64,000 nt of DNA from Macrostomum hystrix (GCA_950097015.1 CATNEN010000038.1:26387001-26451000); one strand, 5' to 3'. Counted from the first letter of the stretch, positions 21,350 through 33,800 are shown. Translations and numbers: made by a program. Notes: generated by a model from the letters alone, not told the origin.

Positions 21350-23030
21350 TAGGATAATTTATGGGATCTATGAGGATTATGGTGAAATATGAGATAGTTA
21401 ATAGGATCATTGAAGATTATAGTGGAATGTGTGGGATAATTGATGGGTCAATGAGGATTATAGTGGAATGTGTGGGATAATTGATGGGATCATTGAAGAT
21501 TATAGTGGAATGTGTGGGATAATTGATGGGATCAATGAGGATTTTAGTGGAATGTGTGGGATAATTGATGGGATCAATGTGGGTTATAGTGGAATGTGTG
21601 GGATAATTGATGGGATCTATGAGGATTATAGTGGAATGTGTGGGATAATTGATGGGATCAATGAGGATTATAGTGGAATGTGTGGGATAATCGATGGGAT
21701 CTATGAGGATTATAGTGGAATGTGTGGGATAATTGATAGGATCTATGAGGATTATAGTGGAATGTGTAGGATAATTGATGGGATCAATGAGGATTATAGT
21801 GGAATGTGTGGGATAATTGATGGGATCAATGTGGGTTATAGTGGAATGTGTGGGATAATTGATGGGATCAATGAGGATTATAGTGGAATGTGTGGGATAA
21901 TTGATGGGATCTATGAGGATTATAGTAGAATGTGTAGGATAATTGATGGGATCAATGAGGATTATAGTGGAATGTGTGGGATAATTGATAGGATCTATGA
22001 GGATTATAGTGGAATGTGTAGGATAATTGATGGGATCAATGAGGATTATAGTGGAATGTGTGGGATAATTGATGGGATCAATGAGGATTATAGTGGAATG
22101 TGTAGGATAATTGATGGGATCAATGAGGATTATAGTGGAATGTATAGGATAATTGATGGGATCAATGAGGATTATAGTGGAATGTGTAGGATAATTGATG
22201 GGATCAATGAGGAATATAGTGGAATGTGTAGGATAATTGATGGGATCAATGAGGATTATAGTGGAATGTGTAGGATAATTGATGGTATCTATGAGGATTA
22301 TAGTGGAATGTGTAGGATAATTGATGGGATCAATGAGGATTATAGTGGAATGTGTGGGATAATTGATGGGATCAATGAGGGTTATAGTGGAATGTGTGGG
22401 ATAATTGATGGGATCTATGAGCATTATAGTGGAATGTGTGGGATAATTGATGGGATCAATGTGGGTTATAGTGGAATGTGTGGGATAATTGATGGGATCT
22501 ATGAGGATTATAGTGGAATGTGTGTGATAATTGATGGGATCTATGAGGGTTATAGTGGAATGTGTGGGATAATTGATGGGATCTATGAGGATTATAGTGG
22601 AATGTGTGGGATAATTGATGGGATCAATGTGGGTTATAGTGGAATGTGTGGGATAATTGATGGGATCTATGAGGATTATAGTGGAATGTGTGGGATAATT
22701 GATGGGATCAATGAGGATTATAGTGGAATGTGTGGGATAATTGATGGGATCTATGAGGATTATAGTGGAATGTGTAGGATAATTTATGGGATCTATGAGG
22801 ATTATAGTGGAATGTATAGGATAATTGATGGGATCTATGAGGATTATAGTGGAATGTGTGGGATAATTGATGGGATCAATGTGGGTTATAGTGGAATGTG
22901 TGGGATAATTGATGGGATCAATGAGGATTTTAGTGGAATGTGTGGGATAATTGATGGGATCAATGGGGATTATAGTGGAATGTGTGGGATAATTGATGGG
23001 ATCAGTGGGGATTTCAGTGGATCCATGTGG
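21350..23030 (+). repeat. 42-bp minisatellite upstream of the GGTase-I beta gene
   Basis: About 39 copies of a 42-bp unit containing GTGTGGGATAATTGATGGGA and a variable AATGAGGATTATAGTGG half. Since 42 is divisible by three, the array is open in several frames on both strands, including a 558-codon plus-strand frame. The array ends about 60 bp before the acceptor that precedes the GGTase start. Confidence 0.97.
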
Positions 23031-23103
23031 GATAATTCTGATTCAGAATTTTCAAATCCCAACCATCAGCAATATTTCCCCCGCCCAGTTCCAGTATCCG
23101 GGC

Positions 23104-26100
23104 ATGTCCAGTCCATCCAGCGGAGATGCCAGCTCCAGCGATGAAGATGGTCGATCACCTCGACGCCAGCAGCAGCCGTCGACTTTGCCCGACATGGAGG
23201 CGATGTCGGCCCGTCTAGCCAAGTACTGCCAGCGAGTTCTCGCCTGCCTGCCATCTCACTGCAGCGGCTACGACCAGAATAGGCTGGTGTTCGCCTGGTT
23301 CGCCATCTCCACCATGGACTTGCTTGACCGAACCCAGGAGCTCGACAGGTTCGGCGGCCTCACGTCTTTACTCATGCTGCTAATCTCACTCCAACCTGAA
23401 TCTCACCTGAATCTCACCTGAATCTCTTCTGAATCTCACCTGAATCCCATCTGAATCTCATCTGTATCTCATCTGTATCTCACCTGAATCCCATCTAAAC
23501 CTCACCTGAATCCCATCTAAACCTCACCTGAATCTTTCCTGAATCTCACCTGAATCTTACTTGAATCTTACCTAAAACTTACTTGAATCTTACCTGAATA
23601 TCATCTAAATCTTACCACTTTCTCATCTTTTAAATTTGTCTTAATCTCAAATTTTCTTTTCACCTCAAATTCGCTTGCTAATCTTATCTAAATCGCCCCT
23701 TTTTATTTCACCTTAATCTCAATTGAATCGCATCTAAAATCTCATCTAAATCTCACCTGAATCTTACCTGAATCCCATCTGAATCTCAACTGAATCTCAA
23801 CTGAATCTCAACTGAATCTCACCTGAATCTCACCTGAATCTCATCTGAATCCCATCTGAATCTCACCTGAATCTCACCTGAATCTCACCAACTCAGGCAG
23901 GCCATCATTGACTGGGTCTACAGTCAGCAGATACTGCCCGGCCCCGGTAGAACCACTGAGCGATGCGGCTTCCGCGGAGCGCCTCTCATTGGCTGCCCCT
24001 CGGATCCGACAGTCGACTGTTCGCAGCCGCTGCCCTACGACAGCAGCCACCTGACTATGGTCTTTGCCGGCCTGGGCATCCTGCTCATGCTGGGCGATGA
24101 TCTCAAACAAGTCAATAGGGAGGCCGTCCTAGACGGTGTGGCTTCTTTGCAGACGGCTAACGGCTGTTTCACCGCCGGACACTTTGCACCGGAGAGCGAC
24201 CTGCGCTTCGTCTTCTCAGCCTGCGTTAGCTGCTACTATCTCAATGATTTTAGCCGCATTGATGTGGACAGAGCGGTGAGTAATGCTGGATTAGCTTTAT
24301 CCCATTCTGCCTTGTGTTATCCCATTCTGTCTAGTCTTTATCCCACTCTGTTAGTTTTATCCCATCTGTCTAGTTTTAATCCCGTTCTGTCTAGTCTTTA
24401 TCCCATCCTGTTAGTTTTATCCCATCTGTCTAGTTTTAATCCCGTTCTGTCTAGTCTTTATCCCATTCTGTCTAGTCTTTATCCCATTCTGTTAGTTTTA
24501 TCCCATCTGTCTAGTTTTAATCCCGTTCTGTCTAGTCTTTATCCCATTCTGTCTAGTCTTTATCCCATTCTGTTAGTTTTATCCCATCTGTCTAGTTTTA
24601 ATCCCGTTCTGTCTAGTCTTTATCCCATTCTGTCTAGTCTTTATCCCATTCTGTCTAGTCTTTATCCCATTCTGTCTAGTTTTAATCCCATTCTGTCTAG
24701 TATTTATCCCATTCTGTCTAGTTTTAATCCCATTCTGTCTAGTCTTTATCCCATTCTGTCTAGTTTTAATCCCATTCTGTCTAGTCTTTATCCCATTCTG
24801 TCTAGTTTTAATCCTATTCTGTCTAGTATTTATCCCATTCTGTCTAGTTTTATCCCATTCTGTCTAGTTTTATCCCACTCTGATTAGTTTTATCCCATCT
24901 GTCTAGTTTTAATCCCGGTCTGTCTTGTCTATATCCCATTTTTTCTAGTGCTTATCCCACTCTGTTAGTTGTATCCCATTCTGTCTTTTAATTTCCTGTG
25001 GGAGTTTGAGTCGTTTAGTGATTCGAATCTCAACCAAAACCGAGACAATATTTTGTCGTATTTTATATCTTAGATATTCTGGTGTTATTTAAAAGTACTT
25101 TTTGCGTAACGAACTCTTTAAAAATCTGCCTGTCATTCTCTTAGGTAGGTGTGATCTACTAGGCGAGCTGTGAATTCTCTTATCTATTTCTGTGCGATGA
25201 CTCACGCAGACTCACTCTTAATTCGTCAGCCGATTTTGTTACTTGTTCGCATTCGTCTACTATGAGTAGAAATGAAAGAAAATTATTTTCCTGTTGAATT
25301 ACTGTGGCAGGTGGCCTTTCTGCTGGCCTGCCAAACCTACGAGGGCGGCTTCGGCCAGCGGCCTGGCTCCGAGGCCCACGGCGGCTCCACCTTCTGCGCT
25401 GTGGCCTCCTTGAAGCTCATGGGCCGTCTTGATGTCGCCCTGCCAGCCAATGGTGCGTTGGGTTGTGTTCTCACTCAATCCTTGAATTCATCCCAATCCC
25501 TCAGTATTTATCCCATCTAAAATTTTCCCAATCCCTTAGTATTTATCCCATCTGAAATTTTCCACTTCCTCCGTATTTATCCCATCTAGAATGTTTAAAA
25601 AATTCTTCCGTATTTATCATATCTAGAATTTTCCCAATTCTTCCGTATTTACCCATCTAGAATTTTCCCAATTCTTCCGTATTTACCCATCTAGAATTTT
25701 CCCAATTCTTCCGTATTTACCCATCTAGAATTTATCTTAAGTCCGCTGTATTTATCCCATCTTTAATCTTCCTAATCCGTCTGTAAGTATCCCAGTTTTT
25801 TTAATCCGTCTGTTATTATCCCATTTTAAGTTTTCCCCAATCCCTCCGTATTTATCCCGTCTCCATCTCCGCAGGCAGTCGGCGGTGCCGCCTAATCAGA
25901 TGGCTCTGCTGGCGCCAATGCCGGGGCTTCCACGGCCGGCCCTACAAAGACGATGACTCGTGCTACACATTCTGGGTCGGCGCCACCCTGGCCTCGCTGG
26001 GCCTTGCCGAACTGATCAACCGGCCGGCCCTGCTAGGCTTCGTTGGCGAATGCTTCAACAGCCTGGAGGGCGGCTTCTCCAAGTATCCGGGCGATTCGGC

Positions 26101-26293
26101 GGATCCTTTGCACACCTACCTGGCCCTGGCTGGCCTGGCCGCGCTCCGATTGGACGACCGAAGCGGCTGTTCTGGACTCGAACCGATCCGACCCGAGGCC
26201 AACATCACGGAGCGAGCTCACCTGCACATGCTGGGACTGCACCGGACTGCTGCTGCTGCTGCTACTAGTCAATCACAGAAAGCTGTTAAATAG
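23104..26293 (+). CDS. PGGT1B: geranylgeranyltransferase type I beta subunit, 4 exons, complete
   Basis: Exons are 23104-23348, 23897-24275, 25311-25452 and 25875-26293. The join is in phase throughout and gives 394 residues, slightly longer than the human protein. The prenyltransferase alpha-barrel is recognisable: RLVFAWFAISTMDLLDR, CGFRGAPLIG, PYDSSHLTMVFAGLGILLMLGDDL, FGQRPGSEAHGGSTFCAVASL, GFHGRPYKDDDSCYTFWVG and DPLHTYLALAGLAAL. The Asp and Cys in DDSCYTFW and the His in PLHTYL are the expected zinc ligands. LGDDL and the GFHGRP segment fit type I geranylgeranyl rather than farnesyl transferase. It would attach geranylgeranyl to CAAX-Leu proteins such as Rho GTPases, with an alpha subunit. 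The Ser/Asp-rich start MSSPSSGDASSSDEDG follows a 3' splice site at 23089, so an upstream or trans-spliced leader exists. Donor 1 is weak (AG|GTTCGG). Confidence 0.94.
23385..23890 (+). repeat. 11-bp minisatellite in GGTase-I beta intron 1
   Basis: Degenerate tandem copies of CACCTGAATCT. It contains AATCTCACC, the reverse complement of the GGTGAGATT core found in three other arrays. It fills the intron right up to the acceptor. Confidence 0.93.
24285..25000 (+). repeat. 20-21-bp minisatellite in GGTase-I beta intron 2
   Basis: Copies of TATCCCATTCTGTCTAGT followed by TTT/CTT/ATT and variants. Blocks of three units (TTTAT, TTTAAT, CTTTAT types) recur in order. It begins within 20 bp of the donor. 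Confidence 0.95.
25480..25870 (+). repeat. about 30-33-bp degenerate minisatellite in GGTase-I beta intron 3
   Basis: Degenerate copies containing AATTCTTCCGTATTTACCCA and TCTAGAATTTTCCC. The most regular copies are at 25620-25740. It runs to the acceptor of exon 4. Confidence 0.88.
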
Positions 26294-26379
26294 AAAATTT
26301 TGACTTTACTTTGCTACAACTCTCAAAAAATAGTCTGCCTCACGTACTTAACGGAATGAATCGGGCGAAAATTGCTTAA

Positions 26380-26730
26380 TTTTCGAAACATATCGGGTAG
26401 CTACTAAAAAACGAAGGTTTTTTTAACTCTGATATCAAACTTATTTTTCGATACATATCGGGTGCATCTAACTTACATGTACCCGATTAGCTATTAAAGC
26501 AACGTGTTTTTTAGTTTAGATATCGGATTACTTTTTCTTCGATACATATCGGGTACATCTAACTATTAGCAACTAAAATACTCGTTTCTTTAGGTTTGAT
26601 ACCAAATTACTTTTTTCGACACATATCGGATACATCGATCTGATAAGAATTGGCTACTTAAATAAATGGGGTTTTGTAGTTTTGATATGGAATGATTCAT
26701 TATTTCGATACATATCGTATTCCGTGTTAA
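26380..26730 (+). repeat. degenerate about 85-bp repeats carrying CGATACATATCGG
   Basis: Four to five diverged copies, each with a CGATACATATCG(G) motif (about 26383, 26449, 26540, 26617 and 26706), separated by related spacers containing AACTAAAA and GATATCA. It lies downstream of the GGTase-I beta stop codon. The same 12-mer occurs at two other places in the window. Confidence 0.75.
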
Positions 26731-27180
26731 TCCGATAAAAAAACAAAGATGACCCTCTAATTGTTATTAGAAATTAAAAAATTGCCAATAGAATACAAAG
26801 CGCATTACCACTTGTCTCGTGGCTATCTTTCCAATCATTTAAGTACTCAAGAGTGGAAAGTGCATGATTTTAAGTCTATTTTATGGTCTTATTAACTTCA
26901 TGCTTTGTTTGCTTCCCTGCAGTTAGAATGCTTCTCATTTTTCTGTTACTGCTAATTGGTACCAAAATCTATCGATATTAAATGCGCATCTGCGTTTTGC
27001 AAGACTTTAATAACAACTTTACCTTTCACCAATAAAGTTTTACGAGCTGTCCTGTCTTGCACGTAGAAAAAATTAAATTCGTTCTGCAAAATGTTCCCTT
27101 TCTGAGCTTACCAACGCTTGAAAACTTACCGGAATTATTAAATTCAGTTTTTTTGTTTTAACTTCTCAAATGGGCACAGT
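26731..27180. other. AT-rich intergenic DNA
   Basis: Unique sequence with no gene-like feature. An AATAAA at 27032 could serve as a polyadenylation signal, but it is 740 bp from the GGTase stop. Confidence 0.4.
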
Positions 27181-27189
27181 GGGTGTGAA

Positions 27190-28735
27190 AAAGTGAGGAG
27201 AGGGAAGGGACTCGGAGATAAAGAGGAGAGAATTGGGAGATGAAGAGGGGAGAGAATTGGGAGACGGAGAGGGGAGAGAATTGGGAGATGAAGAGTGGGA
27301 GAGAATTGGGAGACGGAGAGTGAAATGAAGAGGGGAGAGAATTGGTAGATTAAGAGGGGAGAGAATTGGGAGACGGAGAGGGGAGAAAATTGGGAGACGG
27401 AGAGGGGAGAGAATTAGGAGACGGAGAGGGGAGAGAATTAGGAGACGGAGAGGGGAGAGAATTAGGAGATGGAGAGGGGAGAGAATTGGGAGATGGAGAG
27501 GGGAGAGAATTAGGAGATGGAGAGGGGAGAGAATTGGGAGACGGAGAGGGGAGAGAATTAGGAGATGGAGAGGGGAGAGAATTGGGAGACGGAGAGGGGA
27601 GAGAATTAGGAGATGGAGAGGGGAGAGAATTAGGAGATGGAGAGGGGAGAGAATTAGGAGATGGAGAGGGGAGAGAATTGGGAGATGGAGAGGGGAGAGA
27701 ATTAGGAGATGGAGAGGGGAGAGAATTAGGAGATGGAGAGGGGAGAGAATTAGGAGATGGAAAGGGGAGAGAATTGGGAGACGGAGAGGGGAGAGAATTA
27801 GGAGATGGAGAGGGGAGAGAATTAGGAGACGGAGAGGGAAGAGAATTGGGAGATGGAGAGGGGAGAGAATTAGGACATGGAGAGGGGAGAGAATTAGGAG
27901 ATGGAGAGGGGAGAGAATTGGGAGACGGAGAGGGAAGAGAATTGGGAGATGGAGAGGGGAGAGAATTAGGAGATGGAGAGGGGAGAGAATTGGGAGACGG
28001 AGAGGGAAGAGAATTGGGAGATGGAGAGGGGAGAGAATTAGGAGATGGAGAGGGGAGAGAATTGGGAGATGGAGAGGGGAGAGAATTGGGAGACGGAGAG
28101 GGGAGAGAATTGGGAGACGGAGAGGGGAGAGAATTGGGAGACGGAGAGGGAAGAGAATTGGGAGATGGAGAGGGGAGAGAATTAGGAGATGGAGAGGGGA
28201 GAGAATTGGGAGACGGAGAGGGAAGAGAATTGGGTGATGGAGAGGGGAGAGAATTGGGAGATGGAGAGGGGAGAGAATTGGGAGATGGAGAGGGGAGAGA
28301 ATTGGGAGACGGAGAGGGGAGAGAATTGGGAGACGGAGAGGGGAGAGAATTGGGAGACGGTGAGGGGAGAGAATTGGGAGATTAAGAGGGGAGAGAATTG
28401 GGAGACGGTGAGGGGAGAGAATTGGGAGACGGAGAGGGGAGAGAATTAGGAGATGGAGAGGGGAGAGAATTAGGAGATGGAGAGGGGAGAGAATTAGGAG
28501 ATGGAGAGGGGAGAGAATTAGGAGATGGAGAGGGGAGAGAATTAGGAGATGGAGAGGGGAGAGAATTGGGAGACGGAGAGGGGAGAGAATTGGGAGACGG
28601 AGAGGGAAGAGAATTAGGAGATGGAGAGGGGAGAGAACTGGGAGACGGAGAGGGGAGAGAATTGGGAGACGGAGAGGGGAGAGAACTGGGAGACGGGATG
28701 GGGAGAGGTTCGGGAGACGGAGAATGTAGGGACAG
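27190..28735 (+). repeat. 24-bp purine-rich minisatellite
   Basis: About 63 copies of a 24-bp unit containing GGAGAGGGGAGAGAATTGGG, alternating with an ATTAGG variant. It is almost pure purine on the plus strand, so it could form triplex or other non-B structures. The 24-bp period gives a long Gly-Asp-Gly-Glu frame that is not a gene. Confidence 0.98.
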
Positions 28736-28739
28736 TCAG

Positions 28740-29390
28740 AGTCGCAGGGTAATTAATAAAACTAATTAGATGATAGTCCAAATAATTTTGAGTGTGAAAT
28801 TACATTCGCTTAGTTTTCTGCTCGTCTATAGTCGCTGAGTTTCTATCTATTTATTCTGTCTAATAAATACTGGCTTTTTAAGTTTCTGTCAAGAGGAAAG
28901 TTTGGGCAGCCACAAAGCGTAGAACAAAATAAAGTTATTAGCGATAGCATCAGCAAGGTGTATAGAATTATGGCCTTCTCTAACGTGTGTTCTATCTAAA
29001 TATCTAAGCCAGCAGATTTTGGTTGCCTAGCCGTTTCTGCCTGTGGCCCTGATTGCGCAACCATTCAAGCATGACCAGCATGCTGTCACCTTGCAGGCCT
29101 GGTCGGACCCATTGGTTTCAGCGGTGACGTAACACAGGAAAGCAACGTTTGGAACAAAGTGTTGAATTTCGACTATAGGGTCCGGTTGTTGTTGAAGAAA
29201 CTAAAAATAATTGGTCCAGTGTTGACTAATTAGATCATTCTTGCTTTGTGAGCCAAATGCATTCAGAAGAAATAGCTTTTGTGTGTGAACTTGAGTCCAT
29301 TAGTCAGCTTCACGTTGGTTGGAGCACAAAGACGTTACGTGATAGGTATTGACTTTAGTAAGTGAGACGGCTATCCATTTAAAATGGTTA
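28740..29390. other. intergenic region with bZIP-like sites
   Basis: Unique sequence. ATTGCGCAA (29052-29060), TGACGTAA (29125-29132) and TTACGTGA (29335-29342) are binding-site-like strings for C/EBP, CREB/ATF and PAR-bZIP proteins. No coding frame was seen. Confidence 0.4.
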
Positions 29391-29795
29391 TATTGAGTAT
29401 AAATGGACAGTGATTGGAGATTGGTGGATTAAAAAGGATTGGATATAAATGGACAGTGATTGGAGATTGGTGGATTAGAAAGGATTGGATATAAATGGAC
29501 AGTGATTGGAGATTGGTGGATTAGAAAGGATTGGATATAGATGGACAGGGATTGGAGATTGGTGGATTAGAAAGGATTGGATATAGATGGACAGTGATTG
29601 GAGATTGGTGGATTAGAAAGTATTGGATATAGATGGACAGGGATTGGAGATTGGTGGATTAGAAAGGATTGGATATAGATGGACAGTGATTGGAGATAGG
29701 TGAATTAGAAAGGATTGGATGGTCATTGACAGGAATTGGAAATTGATGGTCAGGTATTGGAAATAGATGGCCAGGTATTGGAAATAGATGTAAAG
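29390..29795 (+). repeat. 46-bp minisatellite
   Basis: About 8 copies of a 46-bp unit containing ATGGACAGTGATTGGAGATT and GGTGGATTAGAAAGGATTGG; the last copies degenerate into GGTATTGGAAATAGATG. Confidence 0.94.
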
Positions 29796-30807
29796 TATCA
29801 TTGACCACCACTGGAGTGTTTGCCCATAAACATTGGTCAGAAAGCAGAAGAAACAAAGACAATATTTTGCCGACTATCATGTTTACCATGATTACAAACC
29901 ATGTTTACAACGGCCCCAGGTGTCCCTATGCCTTTACCTTGGCTTGCCCCTAACACTGTCCTTAGCTAGCTCTTTGTGGCCCATCAGTCACCTCATCGGG
30001 TCTCGTCTGCCGCGTCTCCCGGACGTTTTTATATTGATCGATCGATATTTTGTTGAATTGAATACATAACCCCCATTCTAGGGCCCTTTCATATTATCTA
30101 AGCCAAGTCTAGCCTATATTAGACAATAATAATAGGGATGGTTCCCGCTGGCTTTAGTTTAAGGCTAGACAGCCCGGGGTTGCGTAAAAATGTTCAAGTT
30201 GCGTAATAATAGGCTTTTGTGCGTGCCGAATGAGTGAGTGCGGAGGACACCCTCCGGCCCTGTCCTCGGGGGTAGGGTATAGTAGGGTCAGCACTGCCGG
30301 ATCACGTGGTTTCGGCTGTGGCCTGGCTTGCGATTACGTAATCGCTCACGCACACAGCAAAACACCGCCAAGAAGGCTTTCAATTCAATTCAAAACCGGG
30401 CCTAGCTAGGGAGAGGGAATGCAGAAGATTCTCCACTCGCCCTCTCGCCTGCAACCCCTCTCCTCCCTGTTCCATCTCATCCCTATTCCCCCCTATACCG
30501 AAGCCTTACTTATTATAATACGCAACGAACCTCGTCCAATTTCATCCCGAGGGTCCGAACCCAGGGTTCGCAGTGGACGAGAGGCACGGCGGAGGTTGGG
30601 ATGGTCGCGCTGTGGCGTAAGACGGGCAACGTAGGTCTAATATAATGGAGACTAGATTTTGGGCTAGTGAGTCAGTCGCTGTCTACAACTAAGCCTGAGA
30701 ATTATAAATAGTTAATAACTAAATAAAGCATTACTTCTGTTGCAAAAGCCAATAGCGTTATGGCTGATCCCACGTGAACTAAATAATTAGTATTTGTTCT
30801 TGAAGGC
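29796..30807 (+). promoter_or_regulatory. probable promoter/leader region of the RAR-like gene
   Basis: Unique, more GC-rich sequence directly upstream of the nuclear receptor. It contains a 16-bp perfect palindrome GCGATTACGTAATCGC (30330-30345, a TTACGTAA bZIP core), CACGTG E-boxes at 30303-30308 and 30771-30776, and a 3' splice site (TTCTTGAAG, about 30797-30805) only 2 bp before the ATG. The start codon is therefore at the very beginning of a spliced exon. No TATA box could be assigned. Confidence 0.45.
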
Positions 30808-33800
30808 ATGAATCTCGGGGACGAAGCAGCTGCTGAGTCCGGTCGAGATCTGATTGGCATCATCCTGCCGATTGATAACGCCGAGACAATGGACCTGATC
30901 TGTAGTCTGGAGCAAGAAATCTTCTGCTCAACTGCCGGTGACGAAGACTTCGACGCCAGAGCTGCAGCCGCGAGCTTTGTTGTCTCGCCTGAGTCGTCGG
31001 AGGGTGATCCGGACATTGTCATTCAGCAACAACAGCAGCAGCAGCAGTACAGGGCTACAACCATCACTCTGTTAAAAGTAGAGCCAAACCAGATGATCAA
31101 GGAGGAAAGTGACACAGTAACTGCAATTAAAAACAGCGACGATAATGTTTGCAATAATAACAATAATAACAATGACGAGAACACAGCCGATATGGACTTG
31201 ACACCGCCGAGAGTCTACAAGCCGTGCGTGGTCTGCGGCGACAAGAGCTCCGGCTATCACTACGGTGTCAGCTCGTGCGAGGGCTGCAAGGTGAGCTGCT
31301 AGAATGCCTGTCATTGGATGAGACGTGTAATGACCAATCTGTCAGCGTTGCTTGAAAGGTAATGACCGATCTGTCAGCGTTGCTTGAAAGGTAATGACCG
31401 ATCTGTCAGCGTTGCTTGAAAGGTAATGACCGATCTGTCAGCGTTGCTTGAAATGTAATGACCGATCTGTCAGCGTTGCTTGAAAGGTAATGACCGATCT
31501 GTCTGTGTAGCTTGAAGGGGTAATGACCGATCTGTCTCTGTAGCTTGAAGGGGTAATGACCGATCTGCCTGTGTAGCTTGAAGGGGTAATGACCGATCTG
31601 TGTGTGTAGCTTGAAGGGGTAATGACCGATCTGCCTGTGTAGCTTGAAAGGTAATGACCGATCTGTGTGTGTAGCTTGAAGGGGTAATGACCGATCTGTC
31701 AGCGTAGCTTGAAAGGTAATGACCGATCTGTGTGTGTAGCTTGAAGGGGTAATGACCGATCTGTCAGTGTAGCTTGAAGGGGTAATGACCGATCTGTCAG
31801 TGTAGCTTGAAGGGGTAATGACCGATCTGTCAGCGTAGCTTGAAGGGGTAATGACCGATCTGTCAGTGTAGCTTGAAGGGGTAATGACCGATCTGTCAGC
31901 GTAGCTTGAAAGGTAATGACCGATCTGTGTGTGTAGCTTGAAGGGGTAATGACCGATCTGCCTGTGTAGCTTGAAAGGTAATGACCGATCTGTGTGTGTA
32001 GCTTGAAGGGGTAATGACCGATCTGTCAGCGTAGCTTGAAAGGTAATGACCGATCTGTGTGTGTAGCTTGAAGGGGTAATGACCGATCTGTCAGTGTAGC
32101 TTGAAGGGGTAATGACCGATCTGTCTGTGTAGCTTGAAGGGGTAATGACCGATCTGTCTGTGTAGCTTGAAGGGGTAATGACCGATCTGTGTGTGTAGCT
32201 TGAAGGGGTAATGACCGATCTGTCTGTGTAGCTTGAAGGGGTAATGACCAATCTGTCTGTGTAGCTTGAAGGGGTAATGACCGATCTGTCAGTGTAGCTT
32301 GAAGGGGTAATGACCGATCTGTCTGTGTAGCTTGAAGGGGTAATGACCGATCTGTCTGTGTAGCTTGAAGGGGTAATGACCGATCTGTCTGTGTAGCTTG
32401 AAGGGGTAATGACCGATCTGTCTGTGTAGCTTGAAGGGGTAATGACCGATCTGTCTGTGTAGCTTGAAGGGGTAATGACCGATCTGTCTGTGTAGCTTGA
32501 AGGGGTAATGACCGATCTGTCTGTGTAGCTTGAAGGGGTAATGACCGATCTGTCTGTGTAGCTTGAAGGGGTAATGACCGATCTGTCTGTGTAGCTTGAA
32601 GGGGTAATGACCGATCTGTCTGTGTAGCTTGAAGGGGTAATGACCGATCTGTCTGTGTAGCTTGAAGGGGTAATGACCGATCTGTCTGTGTAGCTTGAAG
32701 GGGTAATGACCGATCTGTCTGTGTAGCTTGAAGGGGTAATGACCGATCTGTCTGTGTAGCTGCAAGGGGTAATGACCGATCTGTCTGTGTAGCTTGAAGG
32801 GGTAATGACCGATCTGTCTGTGTAGCTGCAAGGGGTAATGACCGATCGGTCTGTGTAGCTGCAAGGGGTGATGACTAATCTTTAATCATGGCTTGATATT
32901 TTAACAACAGATCTTTCAAAATAGCTTAAAGGCGTCCTGAAACAATGCAAATAATGGCTTTAGCTAGTAGGACAAGCCGCTGATAAAGCATGGAACGCCA
33001 TCATACGTCTGTCCTGCAGGGCTTTTTTCGTCGCAGCATTCAGAAGAGCCTTGTGTACACCTGCCAGAAGTCTGAGAGCTGCGAGATCACCCGACAGACG
33101 CGCAATCGCTGCCAGTCATGCAGGCTGAAGAAGTGCTTGGCCGGTGGAATGTCGCGGGAGGCTGTGCGCACCGACGCTAGTTCCGTTGCCAAGGCGACAA
33201 TGCCGGCTATTCAGCAGCAGCAGCAGCAGCAGCAGGAGCAGACTAAGCTTCTATCGGAGTCTGACAGCAATCTACTAGACTCTTTAAGTAGGGCTTACTC
33301 GGAGCTTTTGGACCGGAGAAAATTGAACAGTTGGAAGTCCGAAGACAAGACAAGCGACGAGCAGAGCGCAACAGCTGCGGAGTCCGTGAAGACCACATTG
33401 ACGGACGACCTGTTCTCAGTGCGTCAGAAATACGTTTAAAAAATTGCCTTTTTACTTTTTTCCAGCCTGACATACGCTTAGAACGCTACTAAAAGTAGTG
33501 TCAAAGACTTTGCAGATATTTAAAATTTAGGCTACTTCTCCGCTAATACTGCTAATTATTAAGCAGTTTCTCTCACTCCCCTACAGTCTGTAGTAGGCTG
33601 TTTCTCTCACTCCCTACAGTCTGTAGTAGGCTGTTTCTCTCACTCCCTACAGTCTGTAGTAGGCTGTTTCTCTCACTCCCTACAGTCTGTAGTAGGCTGT
33701 TTCTCTCACTCCCTACAGTCTGTAGTAGGCTGTTTCTCTCACTCCCTACAGTCTGTAGTAGGCTGTTTCTCTCACTCCCTACAGTCTGTAGTAGGCTGTT

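Noticed and set aside
21468-23144. 558-codon plus-strand ORF (and a 335-codon minus-strand ORF) of 14-residue repeats
   Set aside because: The 42-bp minisatellite unit is divisible by three and open in several frames on both strands; the frame ends out of phase with the GGTase-I beta exon.
27366-28769. Long Gly/Asp/Glu repeat ORFs
   Set aside because: 24-bp purine-rich minisatellite; no unique N- or C-terminal sequence and no splice context.
31330-32875. Possible CRISPR-like array (33-bp regular repeats)
   Set aside because: Units are contiguous with no unique spacers, and the sequence is an intron of a metazoan gene.
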